A stretch of 64,000 nt of DNA, from contig CAYNHF010000003.1 in assembly GCA_964397045.1 (NCBI GenBank), positions 62,001 through 126,000 on the forward strand. Direction: 5' to 3'. Origin of the DNA: CAYNHF01 sp964397045. Lineage in GTDB: Bacteria > Actinomycetota > Acidimicrobiia > Spongiisociales > UBA5794. Under the pieces are notes generated by a model, which did not search any database, was not told the DNA's origin, and worked only from the letters and a program-made list of their open reading frames with translations. This document shows positions 51,092 to 59,358 of the stretch, one piece after another. How positions within the stretch are numbered: position 1 is the stretch's first letter; every line of letters begins with the position of its first letter. The translations under genes were made by a program, and so were the position numbers.

Positions 51092-52435
51092 TCACCTCCT
51101 CCCGCTGAGAACGTCATCGATGTTGTGCGCCGCCGCCATTCCTTCCGCAACGGCGTTGACGACTTCTTTGCCGCCGTTGACGCAGTCCCCTCCGGCCCAC
51201 ACCAACGGATTGGATGTGCGGTAGTCGTCGTCCACGACGACTCTGCCACCTGCGAAATCGAGGCCTGCCAATTCACTGAGGAAGGACTCGTGCGCTTCCT
51301 GGCCGGTTGCGACCACCACGAGATCACAAGGCACGTCGTGCGTTTTGTCTGTCACATGGACCGAGGGCCTGCCATCTGCGTCTGGCTCGCCAGGAGTCGT
51401 CACGTCGCAACGGACGAAGTCGACGTGTCCGTCGCCCCCCACTGAGTGCGGTGCCAGCCAGTTGATGAACTCGACGCCCTCAACAACGGCCTCCTCGATT
51501 TCGTGACGGTAGGCGGGCATATGATCAGCACCGCGTCGATACACAACGATCGTGCGGGCGGCTCCCAGTCGCGGAGCGAGCCGTGCCGCATCGATTGCCG
51601 TGTTGCCACCGCCGAGGACGACGACGGTCTGGCCGGCGAGTCCGTCTGGCGTCAGTTGGCCTGACTTGGCGGCTGCGATGAGGTCGAGCGCATCGTGGAC
51701 ACCGTCGAGGGTTTCGCCGGGAAGCTGCAACGGCCGGATCTTGCCGAGGCCGACACCGACGAACAGGGCGTCGAATTCACTGAGGAGGTCCGAGAAGTCA
51801 ACGTCGACCCCGACCGCGGTGTTGCTGCGGATCTCCACACCTCCGGCCTCGATCCAATCGATTTCGGCGAAGGCGGCAGATTGGGGGACCTTGTACTCGG
51901 CAACCCCGTGAGTGCTCAGCCCCCCAGGGCGTTCGGCCGCATCGAAGGCGACGACCTCGTGGCCGCGGCGTACCAGTTCAGCCGCGCAGGCGAGTCCGGC
52001 AGGACCTGCTCCGATGACGGCGATTCGTTGGCCGGTGGGCCGGGCTGGGGGAAAGAGCTGGATCCCGGCCTGAACGATCGGCGCGGTGACGTATGCCTGC
52101 AGCCTTCCGATTGCGATAGGTCGTCCGTCGACGTCGTTCATGACGCAGGCGCCCTCACACAGCACCGAGGTGGGACATGCGTGTGCGCATGAGTCTCCGA
52201 GCACATTGGCGCCGAGAATGACTCGGGCAGCACCGACATCGTCGCGGTTGGCGATCCGCTTGATGAAGCCGGGCACGTCGATCGAGGTTGGACAAGCCCG
52301 CGTACACGGCGCGTCCCAGCACATCAGACATCGGTTGGCTTCGACGAATGCGGCAGGTGTGGTGATCCGACGGTCGATGGTGGTATCGGAAGACGCTCCG
52401 ACACCGGCGATAGATGCAGGCATGTTCGTCATCAC
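51092..52435 (-). CDS. preT: Dihydropyrimidine dehydrogenase subunit PreT (glutamate-synthase beta-like)
   Basis: 447 residues. The N-terminal Fe-S domain shows CLMCWDAPCTRACP and CEGACV. It is followed by an FAD-binding Rossmann motif AVIGAGPAGLACA and an NAD(P)H-binding motif VVLGGGNTAIDAA. This is the architecture of GltD/PreT electron-input subunits that pass electrons from NAD(P)H to PreA. The gene starts at or just after 52435 (several Met codons in MMTNMPAS) and ends 4 bp before PreA. Confidence 0.9.
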   Translation of the reverse strand: MMTNMPASIAGVGASSDTTIDRRITTPAAFVEANRCLMCWDAPCTRACPTSIDVPGFIKRIANRDDVGAARVILGANVLGDSCAHACPTSVLCEGACVMNDVDGRPIAIGRLQAYVTAPIVQAGIQLFPPARPTGQRIAVIGAGPAGLACAAELVRRGHEVVAFDAAERPGGLSTHGVAEYKVPQSAAFAEIDWIEAGGVEIRSNTAVGVDVDFSDLLSEFDALFVGVGLGKIRPLQLPGETLDGVHDALDLIAAAKSGQLTPDGLAGQTVVVLGGGNTAIDAARLAPRLGAARTIVVYRRGADHMPAYRHEIEEAVVEGVEFINWLAPHSVGGDGHVDFVRCDVTTPGEPDADGRPSVHVTDKTHDVPCDLVVVATGQEAHESFLSELAGLDFAGGRVVVDDDYRTSNPLVWAGGDCVNGGKEVVNAVAEGMAAAHNIDDVLSGRR

Positions 52436-52511
52436 CCGAGTGTACGCACCGCGTGGCCCGTGACTAGGGCGTTTTGCCCGGTGTCTCCATCATCGACCCA
52501 CGAGCTGGGGT

Positions 52512-52732
52512 GACCGAGGCTTCCCGAGGTTGCCGGATGCGGGAGCACGCACCGACTCGAAGTGCATCACGTGCTCCCTCGCAGCCGGGGTGGCTCCCAC
52601 GACCCGGAGAACCTCTGTTGCCTGTGCTGGTATCACCACCACGTCGTCATCCATCTCGAGGGCTACCGGATCGACTCACAGAGTCCGCCGAAGCGGAGGG
52701 AACTCCTGCCTCCCGGGCGCGATCCGCCGTGA
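52512..52732 (+). pseudogene. 3' remnant of an HNH endonuclease gene
   Basis: An open stretch after an in-frame TGA (52511-52513) encodes CGSTHRLEVHHVLPRSRGGS, then DPENLCCLCWYHHHVVIHLE and a short tail to the TGA at 52730. This is the HNH core (His-His, Asn, His) as found at the C-terminus of actinobacterial HNH/DUF222 nucleases. The N-terminal part is absent and no start codon precedes the motif except a GTG inside it. It is a gene fragment, probably the relic of a repeated or mobile nuclease gene. Confidence 0.6.
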
Positions 52733-52857
52733 ACCTGGGGACGGGGTCGCCGTGAGTTCGGTGCCGATCCGACGCAAACTTGGTCATCCGAGTGGGCAAG
52801 CGGCGCATCTACCGACGATCCCGGTCCTCGACCGCACACGATGCAGCATGCGTGTCA

Positions 52858-53013
52858 ATGATCGTTGCTTTGGCTCCTAGTGAGGTCGTCGAGATCGCGC
52901 TGCTGGTGGTGCTGCCGTACCTCGCGATCCGCTATCGGAAACCAAGAGTTGAGCAGGAAACGGTTGCCGTCTCCGTCAAGTGGCGTCGCGGCGCAGTGAG
53001 GCATGCAGAGTGA
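52858..53013 (+). CDS. Possible small membrane peptide
   Basis: About 51 residues: MIVALAPSEVVEIALLVVLP followed by YLAIRYRK and a basic tail. It has one hydrophobic segment and would overlap the convergent PH-like gene by 38 bp. The ribosome-binding site is poor. I list it as a possibility because codon use improves here, but it may be spurious. Confidence 0.25.
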   Translation: MIVALAPSEVVEIALLVVLPYLAIRYRKPRVEQETVAVSVKWRRGAVRHAE

Positions 53014-53434
53014 TGGCCACTTGCAGATCGCCGGGTTCGTCGGTGCCGATGCGGAACGTGGAGCCAGATCGCAACTCCACTTCGACGGCGTCGAGACCCC
53101 AGACGTTGTACATCCAGCCGCCCGGCACCTTTCGCATCCCGAAGCCGTAGTACCACTGGTTGCGGACCTGGCGGGCGGCGACGATGTCACGGGTCTCCAT
53201 GGTTCGCCGCGGCCAGCCGAAGCCGAACTTGACTTCGACGACTCCGTTGGCCACTACCACGGTGAGGCGGTTGAACAGCACCGTCACTACTACCAGCAGC
53301 AGGACCACAGCACCGGTCAGAACCTTGGTTCCGGTTCCCTCATCTCCGGCCGCGAACATGATGGCGAACACGACTAGGGCTCCGGCGCCGACCAGGAACG
53401 ACGTGTAGGAGGTCTGGGTGTGTCGGTAGTCCAC
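52976..53434 (-). CDS. Membrane protein with bacterial PH-like domain
   Basis: 152 residues. Two hydrophobic segments (FLVGAGALVVFAIMFAAG and LTGAVVLLLVVVTVLFNRL) precede a beta-rich domain (VVVANGVVEVKFGFG, RKVPGGWMYNVWGLDAVEVE, GSTFRIGTDEP) that resembles short bacterial PH-like domains. Such proteins are uncharacterised membrane components. It stands 94 bp downstream of the amidohydrolase gene on the same strand. Confidence 0.7.
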   Translation of the reverse strand: MDYRHTQTSYTSFLVGAGALVVFAIMFAAGDEGTGTKVLTGAVVLLLVVVTVLFNRLTVVVANGVVEVKFGFGWPRRTMETRDIVAARQVRNQWYYGFGMRKVPGGWMYNVWGLDAVEVELRSGSTFRIGTDEPGDLQVAITLHASLRRDAT

Positions 53435-53528
53435 GTGAGCAGCGTATCGCGATCCGACAGACGTGCCACCGTGCAGCGGCGACGAGCGAACGCGGGTGGC
53501 CGATCGTCGGGTTCGCCGCGGGGAGGCC

Positions 53529-55175
53529 TCAGACCTCGTGGACGAGTTCGCCGGCGACGAACGTCATGTCACACTCGACCGCAGCCAACTCATCATCTGC
53601 TGCTGCTGCACCGAGCGAGCAATTTGCCACCACGAGGTCGGCGACTTTCCCGACTGCGATGTCGCCGGCGTCGTCACGGTGGTTGATGTGGCTCGACCCC
53701 AGCGTGTAGGCCGCGATTGCCTCGTCGAGGCTGATGCGCTCTGCCGGGAAGAACGCCGGACGGTCGCCACCGTCCGGGTGGCGACGAGTAACGGCAACGT
53801 GGAGAATCTCGAACGGGTTCGGCGTCGACACATCCCAGTCGCTTCCCAATGCCAGGTGCGCTCCGGCGTCCAGCAGACTTCGCCACGGGTACTGCAGCGC
53901 GGCCCGTGCGGCACCCAGGAATGGAATGGTGAGGTCGTCCTGGTACCCATCGTGATGTGCCCACAGGGGTTGCGCGTTGGCTGTGGCGTCGAGCGCGGCG
54001 AACCTCGCGTAGTCGTTTGGATCAACCAGTTGGAGGTGGGCCAGGTGATGACGCCCCGTTGAGGGACCGTTGCTTCGTTGAGCAGTTTCGAGTGCATCGA
54101 GTGATTCGCGCACGGCGCGATCGCCGAGGGCATGAAAGTGGATCTGGAAGTCGCGGGAGTCGAGGGCCGTGGTGATTCCTTTCAATTCGATTGGGTCGAC
54201 GAAACTGAGACCCGCATTCGATGTGGGCAATCCATCGGGCCCGAGATACGGTTCGAGAAGCGCCGCGGTGGAGTTTTCGGCGACCCCATCCTGCATGATC
54301 TTCACCGTTGTTGCGCGGTATCTGCCGCCTCCGGCCTCAGATCGTCTTGCCTCGAGGTCTGCGATCTGGTCGAGTCCACGGTGTCGATTCCACCAGAGGG
54401 CCCCGATGACAAAGGCCGTGAGCTTGCCGCGTGCCGCCAACGATACGTAGGCCGCATGCTGGGACGGCTCTACCCACGCGTCCTGCCAGGCAGTGATCCC
54501 AAGTGACAGCAGGTACCGCTCCGCAGCCAGAATCCCGGCTTCGATTTCGCGTTCTTCGATCGGCGGTGCGTGGCGAAGGACCAGGTCGGCTGCGCCTTCG
54601 TGCAACGTTCCTGAGGGTGTTCCGTCCGGGTCGCGTTCGATGCGTCCGTCCCGCGGATCGGGTGTGGTCGCGGTGATGCCTGCCACGTCGAGGGCCCGGG
54701 TGTTGACCCACGCCCCGTGGCCATCCCGGTTCATGAAGATTGCAGGTCGGTCGGTGACCACCGTGTCGAGCAGCGCTGCCTTTGGGGTTCCCCCTTCGAA
54801 AGCATCCATAGCCCAGCCCTTGCCCTGGATCCAGGAGGCCAGGGGGTGCTCCGTCGCGTAGGCGGCGATCGTCCTCGTGTAGTCGTCCGCGGTCTCGAGC
54901 GGTAGCAGATTGCAGCGCTGCAGTTCGACTCCTGCCGTACAGGGGTGAACATGGGCGTCCTGGAAACCAGGGAGCAAGCTGCGGCCTGCTAGATCGACAA
55001 CCTGCGTCGCCGGTCCGATGTGGTCGCCGATGGTCGCGTCCGTCCCGACGTGGGCGATGACGTCTCCTGACAAGGCCACCGCAGTCATCGGCGACCCGGG
55101 TCGGGTTGAGGTGTGCACCGATCCTGCAACGAAGGCGACGTCCGCGGTCACGGGGCGCTTCCAGAGCAGGTGCAT
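53529..55175 (-). CDS. YtcJ-like amidohydrolase
   Basis: 548 residues. The N-terminal metal motif is LLPGFQDAHVHP. Later blocks GKGWAMDAFEGG, FHALGDRAVRESLDAL (third His) and LALGSDWDVSTPNPF (fourth ligand Asp) match the YtcJ/LAF3 branch of the amidohydrolase superfamily, which hydrolyses N-substituted formamides and related amides. No signal peptide, so it is cytoplasmic. It lies 13 bp after the nitrobindin-like gene and is probably cotranscribed with it. Confidence 0.88.
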   Translation of the reverse strand: MHLLWKRPVTADVAFVAGSVHTSTRPGSPMTAVALSGDVIAHVGTDATIGDHIGPATQVVDLAGRSLLPGFQDAHVHPCTAGVELQRCNLLPLETADDYTRTIAAYATEHPLASWIQGKGWAMDAFEGGTPKAALLDTVVTDRPAIFMNRDGHGAWVNTRALDVAGITATTPDPRDGRIERDPDGTPSGTLHEGAADLVLRHAPPIEEREIEAGILAAERYLLSLGITAWQDAWVEPSQHAAYVSLAARGKLTAFVIGALWWNRHRGLDQIADLEARRSEAGGGRYRATTVKIMQDGVAENSTAALLEPYLGPDGLPTSNAGLSFVDPIELKGITTALDSRDFQIHFHALGDRAVRESLDALETAQRSNGPSTGRHHLAHLQLVDPNDYARFAALDATANAQPLWAHHDGYQDDLTIPFLGAARAALQYPWRSLLDAGAHLALGSDWDVSTPNPFEILHVAVTRRHPDGGDRPAFFPAERISLDEAIAAYTLGSSHINHRDDAGDIAVGKVADLVVANCSLGAAAADDELAAVECDMTFVAGELVHEV

Positions 55176-55188
55176 TGGATGTGAACGA

Positions 55189-55665
55189 TCACATCCGGGT
55201 GAGACGAGCGGTCAAGTGTGGTGCTCCGTCCGGCACCGCCGTGGTGGCCATCGCCATCTCGTAGCGCAGCAGATCACCCTGGAGGTGGAGGTTGCGCCAA
55301 CTCCGGACCATTCGTTCGTCGTGTGCGAGCATCACACTCCGCAGCTCGAGAGTGAACGGCTCTCGTGCGGCGGGCCGACCACGCAGGACCTCGACTCGAT
55401 CTGCGCCTTGCACATTGAGAAGCTCGACGTCTCCGTCTTCGGTCACACTGATGAAGCCGGTCTCCGCATGGGAGGCGACCTCCTCATCTCCCGCCGCTCT
55501 CCAGGTCTGCTGCCGGTAGTGGAGGAGGGTCTCGGCCTGCGGCTCAATGATTTCAAGGAGTTCGCGGTATTCAAATGAGTCGATGGTGGGGAATTCGCCT
55601 CGACCGGTTCCCTCCCAGGTTCCGATCAAGCCTCGCAGCGCATGCCATGTTTCGGTCCGATCCAT
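55189..55665 (-). CDS. Nitrobindin-type FABP-like heme-binding protein
   Basis: 158 residues. The N-terminal LIGTWEGTGRGEFPTI is the GxWxGxG hallmark of nitrobindin/THAP4-type ten-stranded barrels. The conserved C-terminal His (APHLTARL), the heme ligand in the family, is present. Family members bind heme b and can isomerise peroxynitrite or bind nitric oxide. It is the first gene of a short operon with the amidohydrolase. Confidence 0.85.
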   Translation of the reverse strand: MDRTETWHALRGLIGTWEGTGRGEFPTIDSFEYRELLEIIEPQAETLLHYRQQTWRAAGDEEVASHAETGFISVTEDGDVELLNVQGADRVEVLRGRPAAREPFTLELRSVMLAHDERMVRSWRNLHLQGDLLRYEMAMATTAVPDGAPHLTARLTRM

Positions 55666-55776
55666 CCCAGCACACTATCTGCGGTTTGCTTGCAATGCAG
55701 CCGGGGTGACTTCAGGCCGGATCCTGGCGGGGGAGTAACGCGAAGCTGCGGTGGGATGTCGCGTTCGAGGACTTGA

Positions 55777-55902
55777 GCAACACGTGCCGAGATCGTGATC
55801 GAACCTGCCGAGCAGGACGACAGCGATGCCAACTACACGGCCCGCGGTCCGGAAGGCAACGTGTGGAACTTCGACTCATACGATCCAATGGCGAACGCCT
55901 GA
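55777..55902 (+). pseudogene. 3' remnant of a VOC (glyoxalase-fold) gene
   Basis: After an in-frame TGA at 55774-55776 the frame reads IEPAEQDDSDANYTARGPEG, then NVWNFDSYDP and a TGA at 55900. This is the C-terminal strand pair of PhnB/glyoxalase-like VOC proteins (family pattern D-x-D-Y-x-x-R-x-x-P-E-G-N-x-W-x-F-x-x-Y). No start codon or N-terminal half exists, so only a vestige of about 41 codons remains, lying upstream of the envelope-protein operon. Confidence 0.55.
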
Positions 55903-55929
55903 CCAGCTCCGTTTGGATGAATCGACCGC

Positions 55930-55935
55930 TAGATT
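55930..55935 (+). promoter_or_regulatory. -10 element of a probable leaderless promoter
   Basis: TAGATT fits TANNNT and ends 7 bases before the GTG at 55943, which lacks any Shine-Dalgarno sequence. This is the spacing of leaderless actinobacterial genes. A matching -35 was not found. Confidence 0.4.
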
Positions 55936-55942
55936 GCGCGCC

Positions 55943-56782
55943 GTGACGCGACGCAACGTGATCGGTGCCCTGCTGGGCCTGGTCTTCGGAGCCGGAGGCG
56001 TACTGCTGGCCGCATCGTTGCTCGGTGACGGTGCCGGGTCGACCGCACCCGAATCCACCACGACCACAACCGCTGCCATCCAGGCCGCGGCCAAGCCCGT
56101 ATGGGTCGATCCCACTGAGACCGTGGTTGGCCCTGCCGTCATCATCCCGGACAGTCTGCGGCACGAGGGGGATGAACTGGTGTTCCGCTACCGGTTGGCA
56201 TCGCTTGCTCCGCAGTTCGGCTTCGAGCCCACGATCGTCCAGCTCAATCCACAATCGGGTCCAGTTGAACTCGGAGCCGATGACCTCGACCCGATCTACC
56301 CCACCTCGTGGACGATCGTCGCGGACAATGAGGAGATCGTCGGTGTCACCAGCAACGCGAGGGCCCGCTCTGCCCGGTTCCAGGTGCCGGAAGGGTTTGC
56401 GATGTCAGCGGTCGAGGCGCTGCGTCTCGACCGCTATCGAATTCCGGTTCCGATCAATCTCGAGTTCGAACTGGCAGAGGGGAGTGCGACTGAGGTCGCA
56501 CCCGGGGTGTCGGTCTCGGTCGTACGGGTGACTTCCCAGGGCAGCCAGTCCATTCTCCAGGTCGAGATCAACGCCTCCGAGAATGTCAATCGGGAAAACC
56601 TGGCCATCGAGGGCACCACGGCGGCTTGGCTCAGTGCGGTGCGTGAAGCAGAGGGCAGGCCTCGCTACAACCTGCGCTACGCGGGAAGTGAACTGCCAGA
56701 CCCGCTCGTGCTGCGGGCGCGCGGGTACGTCTGGTTGCCGGTGGAGCGCAGCTTCACCATCGGCCTGGAGCAGGGCGAATGA
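55943..56782 (+). CDS. Exported or membrane-anchored protein of unknown function
   Basis: 279 residues. An N-terminal hydrophobic segment (VIGALLGLVFGAGGVLLAAS) is followed by a Thr/Ala linker and a beta-rich extracytoplasmic region of about 220 residues. There is no lipobox Cys, so it is probably held by the signal anchor. The GTG at 55943 is chosen because the upstream open frame holds no protein-like sequence and a -10 element stands just before it. The stop overlaps the next start as ATGA. The next gene has the same layout, so the two proteins may form a complex. Confidence 0.65.
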   Translation: MTRRNVIGALLGLVFGAGGVLLAASLLGDGAGSTAPESTTTTTAAIQAAAKPVWVDPTETVVGPAVIIPDSLRHEGDELVFRYRLASLAPQFGFEPTIVQLNPQSGPVELGADDLDPIYPTSWTIVADNEEIVGVTSNARARSARFQVPEGFAMSAVEALRLDRYRIPVPINLEFELAEGSATEVAPGVSVSVVRVTSQGSQSILQVEINASENVNRENLAIEGTTAAWLSAVREAEGRPRYNLRYAGSELPDPLVLRARGYVWLPVERSFTIGLEQGE

Positions 56783-57789
56783 CGGACGACATCTGGCAGG
56801 AGCTGCTGCGGTCACCACTCGACGAGGACCCGAACCCACCCGATCGAGACGCCCGATGGTGGAACTGGCTGCCGGTGGTGGCCGTGATCGGCGGTGTTTC
56901 GATCGGTCTCGCCTGGCTGGCTTTCAGCCGCAGCGAAGACGGTGGCGCCGCCACGTCTGAGCAGGCGACCACGACGACGGTGGCGACGGCAGCCGTCGAG
57001 TCCGCTCCGTCGGATCTTCCAGATGACTACGTCGAGGTGGCACTCGATGGTCCGCCGGTGCAGGGTGGATTCGGGCTGCGGCCTGAGTCCGTCTACGCCC
57101 GTGGCGACGATCTCTATGTGACCCTCAGCAGCGCCGTCCGTGCCGGGCTCGAACCGGAAAGGGTGGCGGTGTTTGCCGGGGGTGACTGGAGCCTCGAGCT
57201 GGGCAACGGCGTCCTGCCGTTTAGCGGGGAGATCACCAATCCGCAGTCACTCGGGTTGCTCACCGTGCGGTTTGACGGTGCGGCAGAGCGTGTAGCCGGG
57301 GACGGCCTGCTGCGGCTGAAGCCGGTGGTGGAGTCCGCCTCCACAACTGTCTCAGAAGCCTTCACGTTCAACGGGCTTCCAACGCGGATCGAGGATCCAA
57401 TGGTGGTGGAACTCGAAGAGGGGGTCTCGCTGGTGGTCGAGAGCATCGAACTCGGTCCGGAAACCGGGACCCTGGTCTGGCATCTCGAGGCACCTCCTTC
57501 GGTGCGTGCCGTGATGGAGGTCGAGGTTGAGTTTCCCGAAACGATCGGACAGGAGGAAGGACAGACGGCTCTTGTCAGCGAGCACTGGGCGGACCCGTAT
57601 CCGTTTCAGCTCGCGCCGAAGCCGCGACCAGATGCGACCTGGAACGGGAGCGAAGTGCTGCGCCGGGTTGGTTCGGACCTGGTCGACCCTGGCGCTATTA
57701 CGCGGGCAACGGTCTTGCTCACGGTGAGCTGGCAGCGCAGCTCGTCGAGTCGAGTCATCGAGATCCCGTTCGCGGTCGCCTTCGGCTGA
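56779..57789 (+). CDS. Membrane-anchored beta-rich protein, partner of the preceding gene
   Basis: 336 residues. A polar, acidic cytoplasmic N-terminus of about 30 residues is followed by a membrane segment (WLPVVAVIGGVSIGLAWLAF), a Thr/Ala linker and an extracytoplasmic beta-rich region. An N-terminal cytoplasmic segment of this kind, before a single span, resembles membrane-bound anti-sigma factors, but no zinc or sigma-binding motif is visible. Family not recognised. Translationally coupled to the upstream gene. Confidence 0.62.
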   Translation: MTDDIWQELLRSPLDEDPNPPDRDARWWNWLPVVAVIGGVSIGLAWLAFSRSEDGGAATSEQATTTTVATAAVESAPSDLPDDYVEVALDGPPVQGGFGLRPESVYARGDDLYVTLSSAVRAGLEPERVAVFAGGDWSLELGNGVLPFSGEITNPQSLGLLTVRFDGAAERVAGDGLLRLKPVVESASTTVSEAFTFNGLPTRIEDPMVVELEEGVSLVVESIELGPETGTLVWHLEAPPSVRAVMEVEVEFPETIGQEEGQTALVSEHWADPYPFQLAPKPRPDATWNGSEVLRRVGSDLVDPGAITRATVLLTVSWQRSSSSRVIEIPFAVAFG

Positions 57790-57900
57790 TACCGCGAGGA
57801 GCACCACGTCACCGGATACGAGTTGCCTTGGGGGTTGTCTGCCCTGCAAGGGGCGCGGCCTGGTAGCTTGCTGACGACATGGCCGGGGAGGGGTGAGAGT

Positions 57901-59355
57901 ATGCCTCACGACCTTTTCATCGACGGGCAGTTCGTATCCGGTCAAGGCCCCGTCATCGAGATCCTCAACCCCGCCACGGGCGCGCCTGCCGCGACTGTTG
58001 CCGCCGCATCTCCGGAGCAGGTCAATGTGGCAGTGGACGCCGCAACACAGGCAGGTGCCGGCTGGCGTCTCTCGTCTCAGCACGAACGGAGCGAGGCCCT
58101 GCGCGGCATTGCCGCCGAGCTCGACTCTCAGCGAGAGGACATTGCGCGCGTCTTGACGGTCGACACCGGCCGCCCCTACGCCCGCAATCTCGTCTATGTG
58201 GATTTCGCGGCCGGGGTGTTCCGCCAGTACGCCGAACTGGCCAGGGTGCTCGGCGGACGGCTGCCGCCGTCAAACGATCCGGGTCAGCTCTCGCTGGTGA
58301 TGCGTGTGCCCTATGGCGTAGTGGCCTGTCTGATTCCATGGAATTACCCGCTTTCGCTTCTCGCCTTCAAGGTGGCGCCCGCCATTGCGGTAGGCAACAC
58401 CGTTGTCGTCAAGGGAGCGGCAGAAACGACCCTGTCCACGCTTCGACTTGCCTTCCTGTTTGCGGAGCACACCCCGCCCGGTGTGGTCAATCTGGTGGCG
58501 GGCGATCGTGAGGTGGGGGAGGCGCTGGTGGAGCATCCGGGGGTCGACATGGTGGCATTTACCGGATCAACCGCGACAGGTCGTGCCATCGGTGCCACCT
58601 GTGCCCGGCTCACCCGCCCTGCCCATCTCGAACTGGGTGGGAAAGATCCGGCGCTAGTGTTCGACGATGTCGACGTTGCTCGCGCTGCCCAGGGGGTGGC
58701 CTGGGCAGCGTTTCTGAACGCCGGTCAGGTATGCACCTCGACTGAAAGGGCCTACGTGCACCGCGCTCTGTATGACCAGTTCGTCGAGCGGGTGGCTCAC
58801 CTGGCTGCCTCGCTGCGGGTGGGTGACCCGATGGGCGAGAAGACCCAGGTCGGGCCCATGCGAACCGAAGCAGGTCGTTCGAGGGTGCTCGACCAGATCC
58901 GGCAGGCAACCGTGCAGGGCGCCAGGGTTCTCGCCGGGGGCGCGGCATCCCCGGAGCCCGGGTTCTTCATGGAGCCGACGGTCCTTGTCGATGTCGATCA
59001 CACCATGGCGATCATGCAGCACGAAACCTTCGGGCCCGTACTCCCGGTGATGCCATTCGCAGATGATGACGAAGCTTTCGCCCTCGCGGCGGACACGCCG
59101 TACGGGCTTGGTGCCAGCATTTACACGTCGGACGCCCGGCGGGTGCGGCGAGGCTACGAAGAACTCCGGGTCGGCAACCTGTGGATCAACGATCCGGTCG
59201 TCGACAACCAGGCGGCGCCGTTTGGAGGATCGCGGGCGTCGGGGAACGCACGTGAACTGGGTGTTGAGGGCCTGTTCGCGTTCACAGATATCAAACACGT
59301 TCATTGGAACATCGACCTCCAGGAGAAGTCCTGGTGGTACCCGTACGAGGAGTGA
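57901..59355 (+). CDS. NAD(P)-dependent aldehyde dehydrogenase
   Basis: 484 residues with the full ALDH fold: Asn in PWNYPLSLLAFK, the glycine motif FTGSTATGRAIG, the general-base Glu in LELGGKDPALV, the nucleophilic Cys in NAGQVCTSTE and the C-terminal PFGGSRASGN. The betaine-aldehyde/aminobutyraldehyde-type branch is likely, which oxidises amino-aldehydes to acids. GGGGAGGGGTGAGAG precedes the ATG at 57901. The aminotransferase gene follows after 3 bp, so the enzyme probably oxidises the semialdehyde that the aminotransferase makes. Confidence 0.93.
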   Translation: MPHDLFIDGQFVSGQGPVIEILNPATGAPAATVAAASPEQVNVAVDAATQAGAGWRLSSQHERSEALRGIAAELDSQREDIARVLTVDTGRPYARNLVYVDFAAGVFRQYAELARVLGGRLPPSNDPGQLSLVMRVPYGVVACLIPWNYPLSLLAFKVAPAIAVGNTVVVKGAAETTLSTLRLAFLFAEHTPPGVVNLVAGDREVGEALVEHPGVDMVAFTGSTATGRAIGATCARLTRPAHLELGGKDPALVFDDVDVARAAQGVAWAAFLNAGQVCTSTERAYVHRALYDQFVERVAHLAASLRVGDPMGEKTQVGPMRTEAGRSRVLDQIRQATVQGARVLAGGAASPEPGFFMEPTVLVDVDHTMAIMQHETFGPVLPVMPFADDDEAFALAADTPYGLGASIYTSDARRVRRGYEELRVGNLWINDPVVDNQAAPFGGSRASGNARELGVEGLFAFTDIKHVHWNIDLQEKSWWYPYEE

Positions 59356-59358
59356 GAG

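Noticed and set aside
57879..57896. Five-codon upstream frame (ATG to TGA) before the aldehyde dehydrogenase
   Set aside because: It overlaps the ribosome-binding site and follows a TAGCTT element, but such short frames occur by chance and nothing else supports it.
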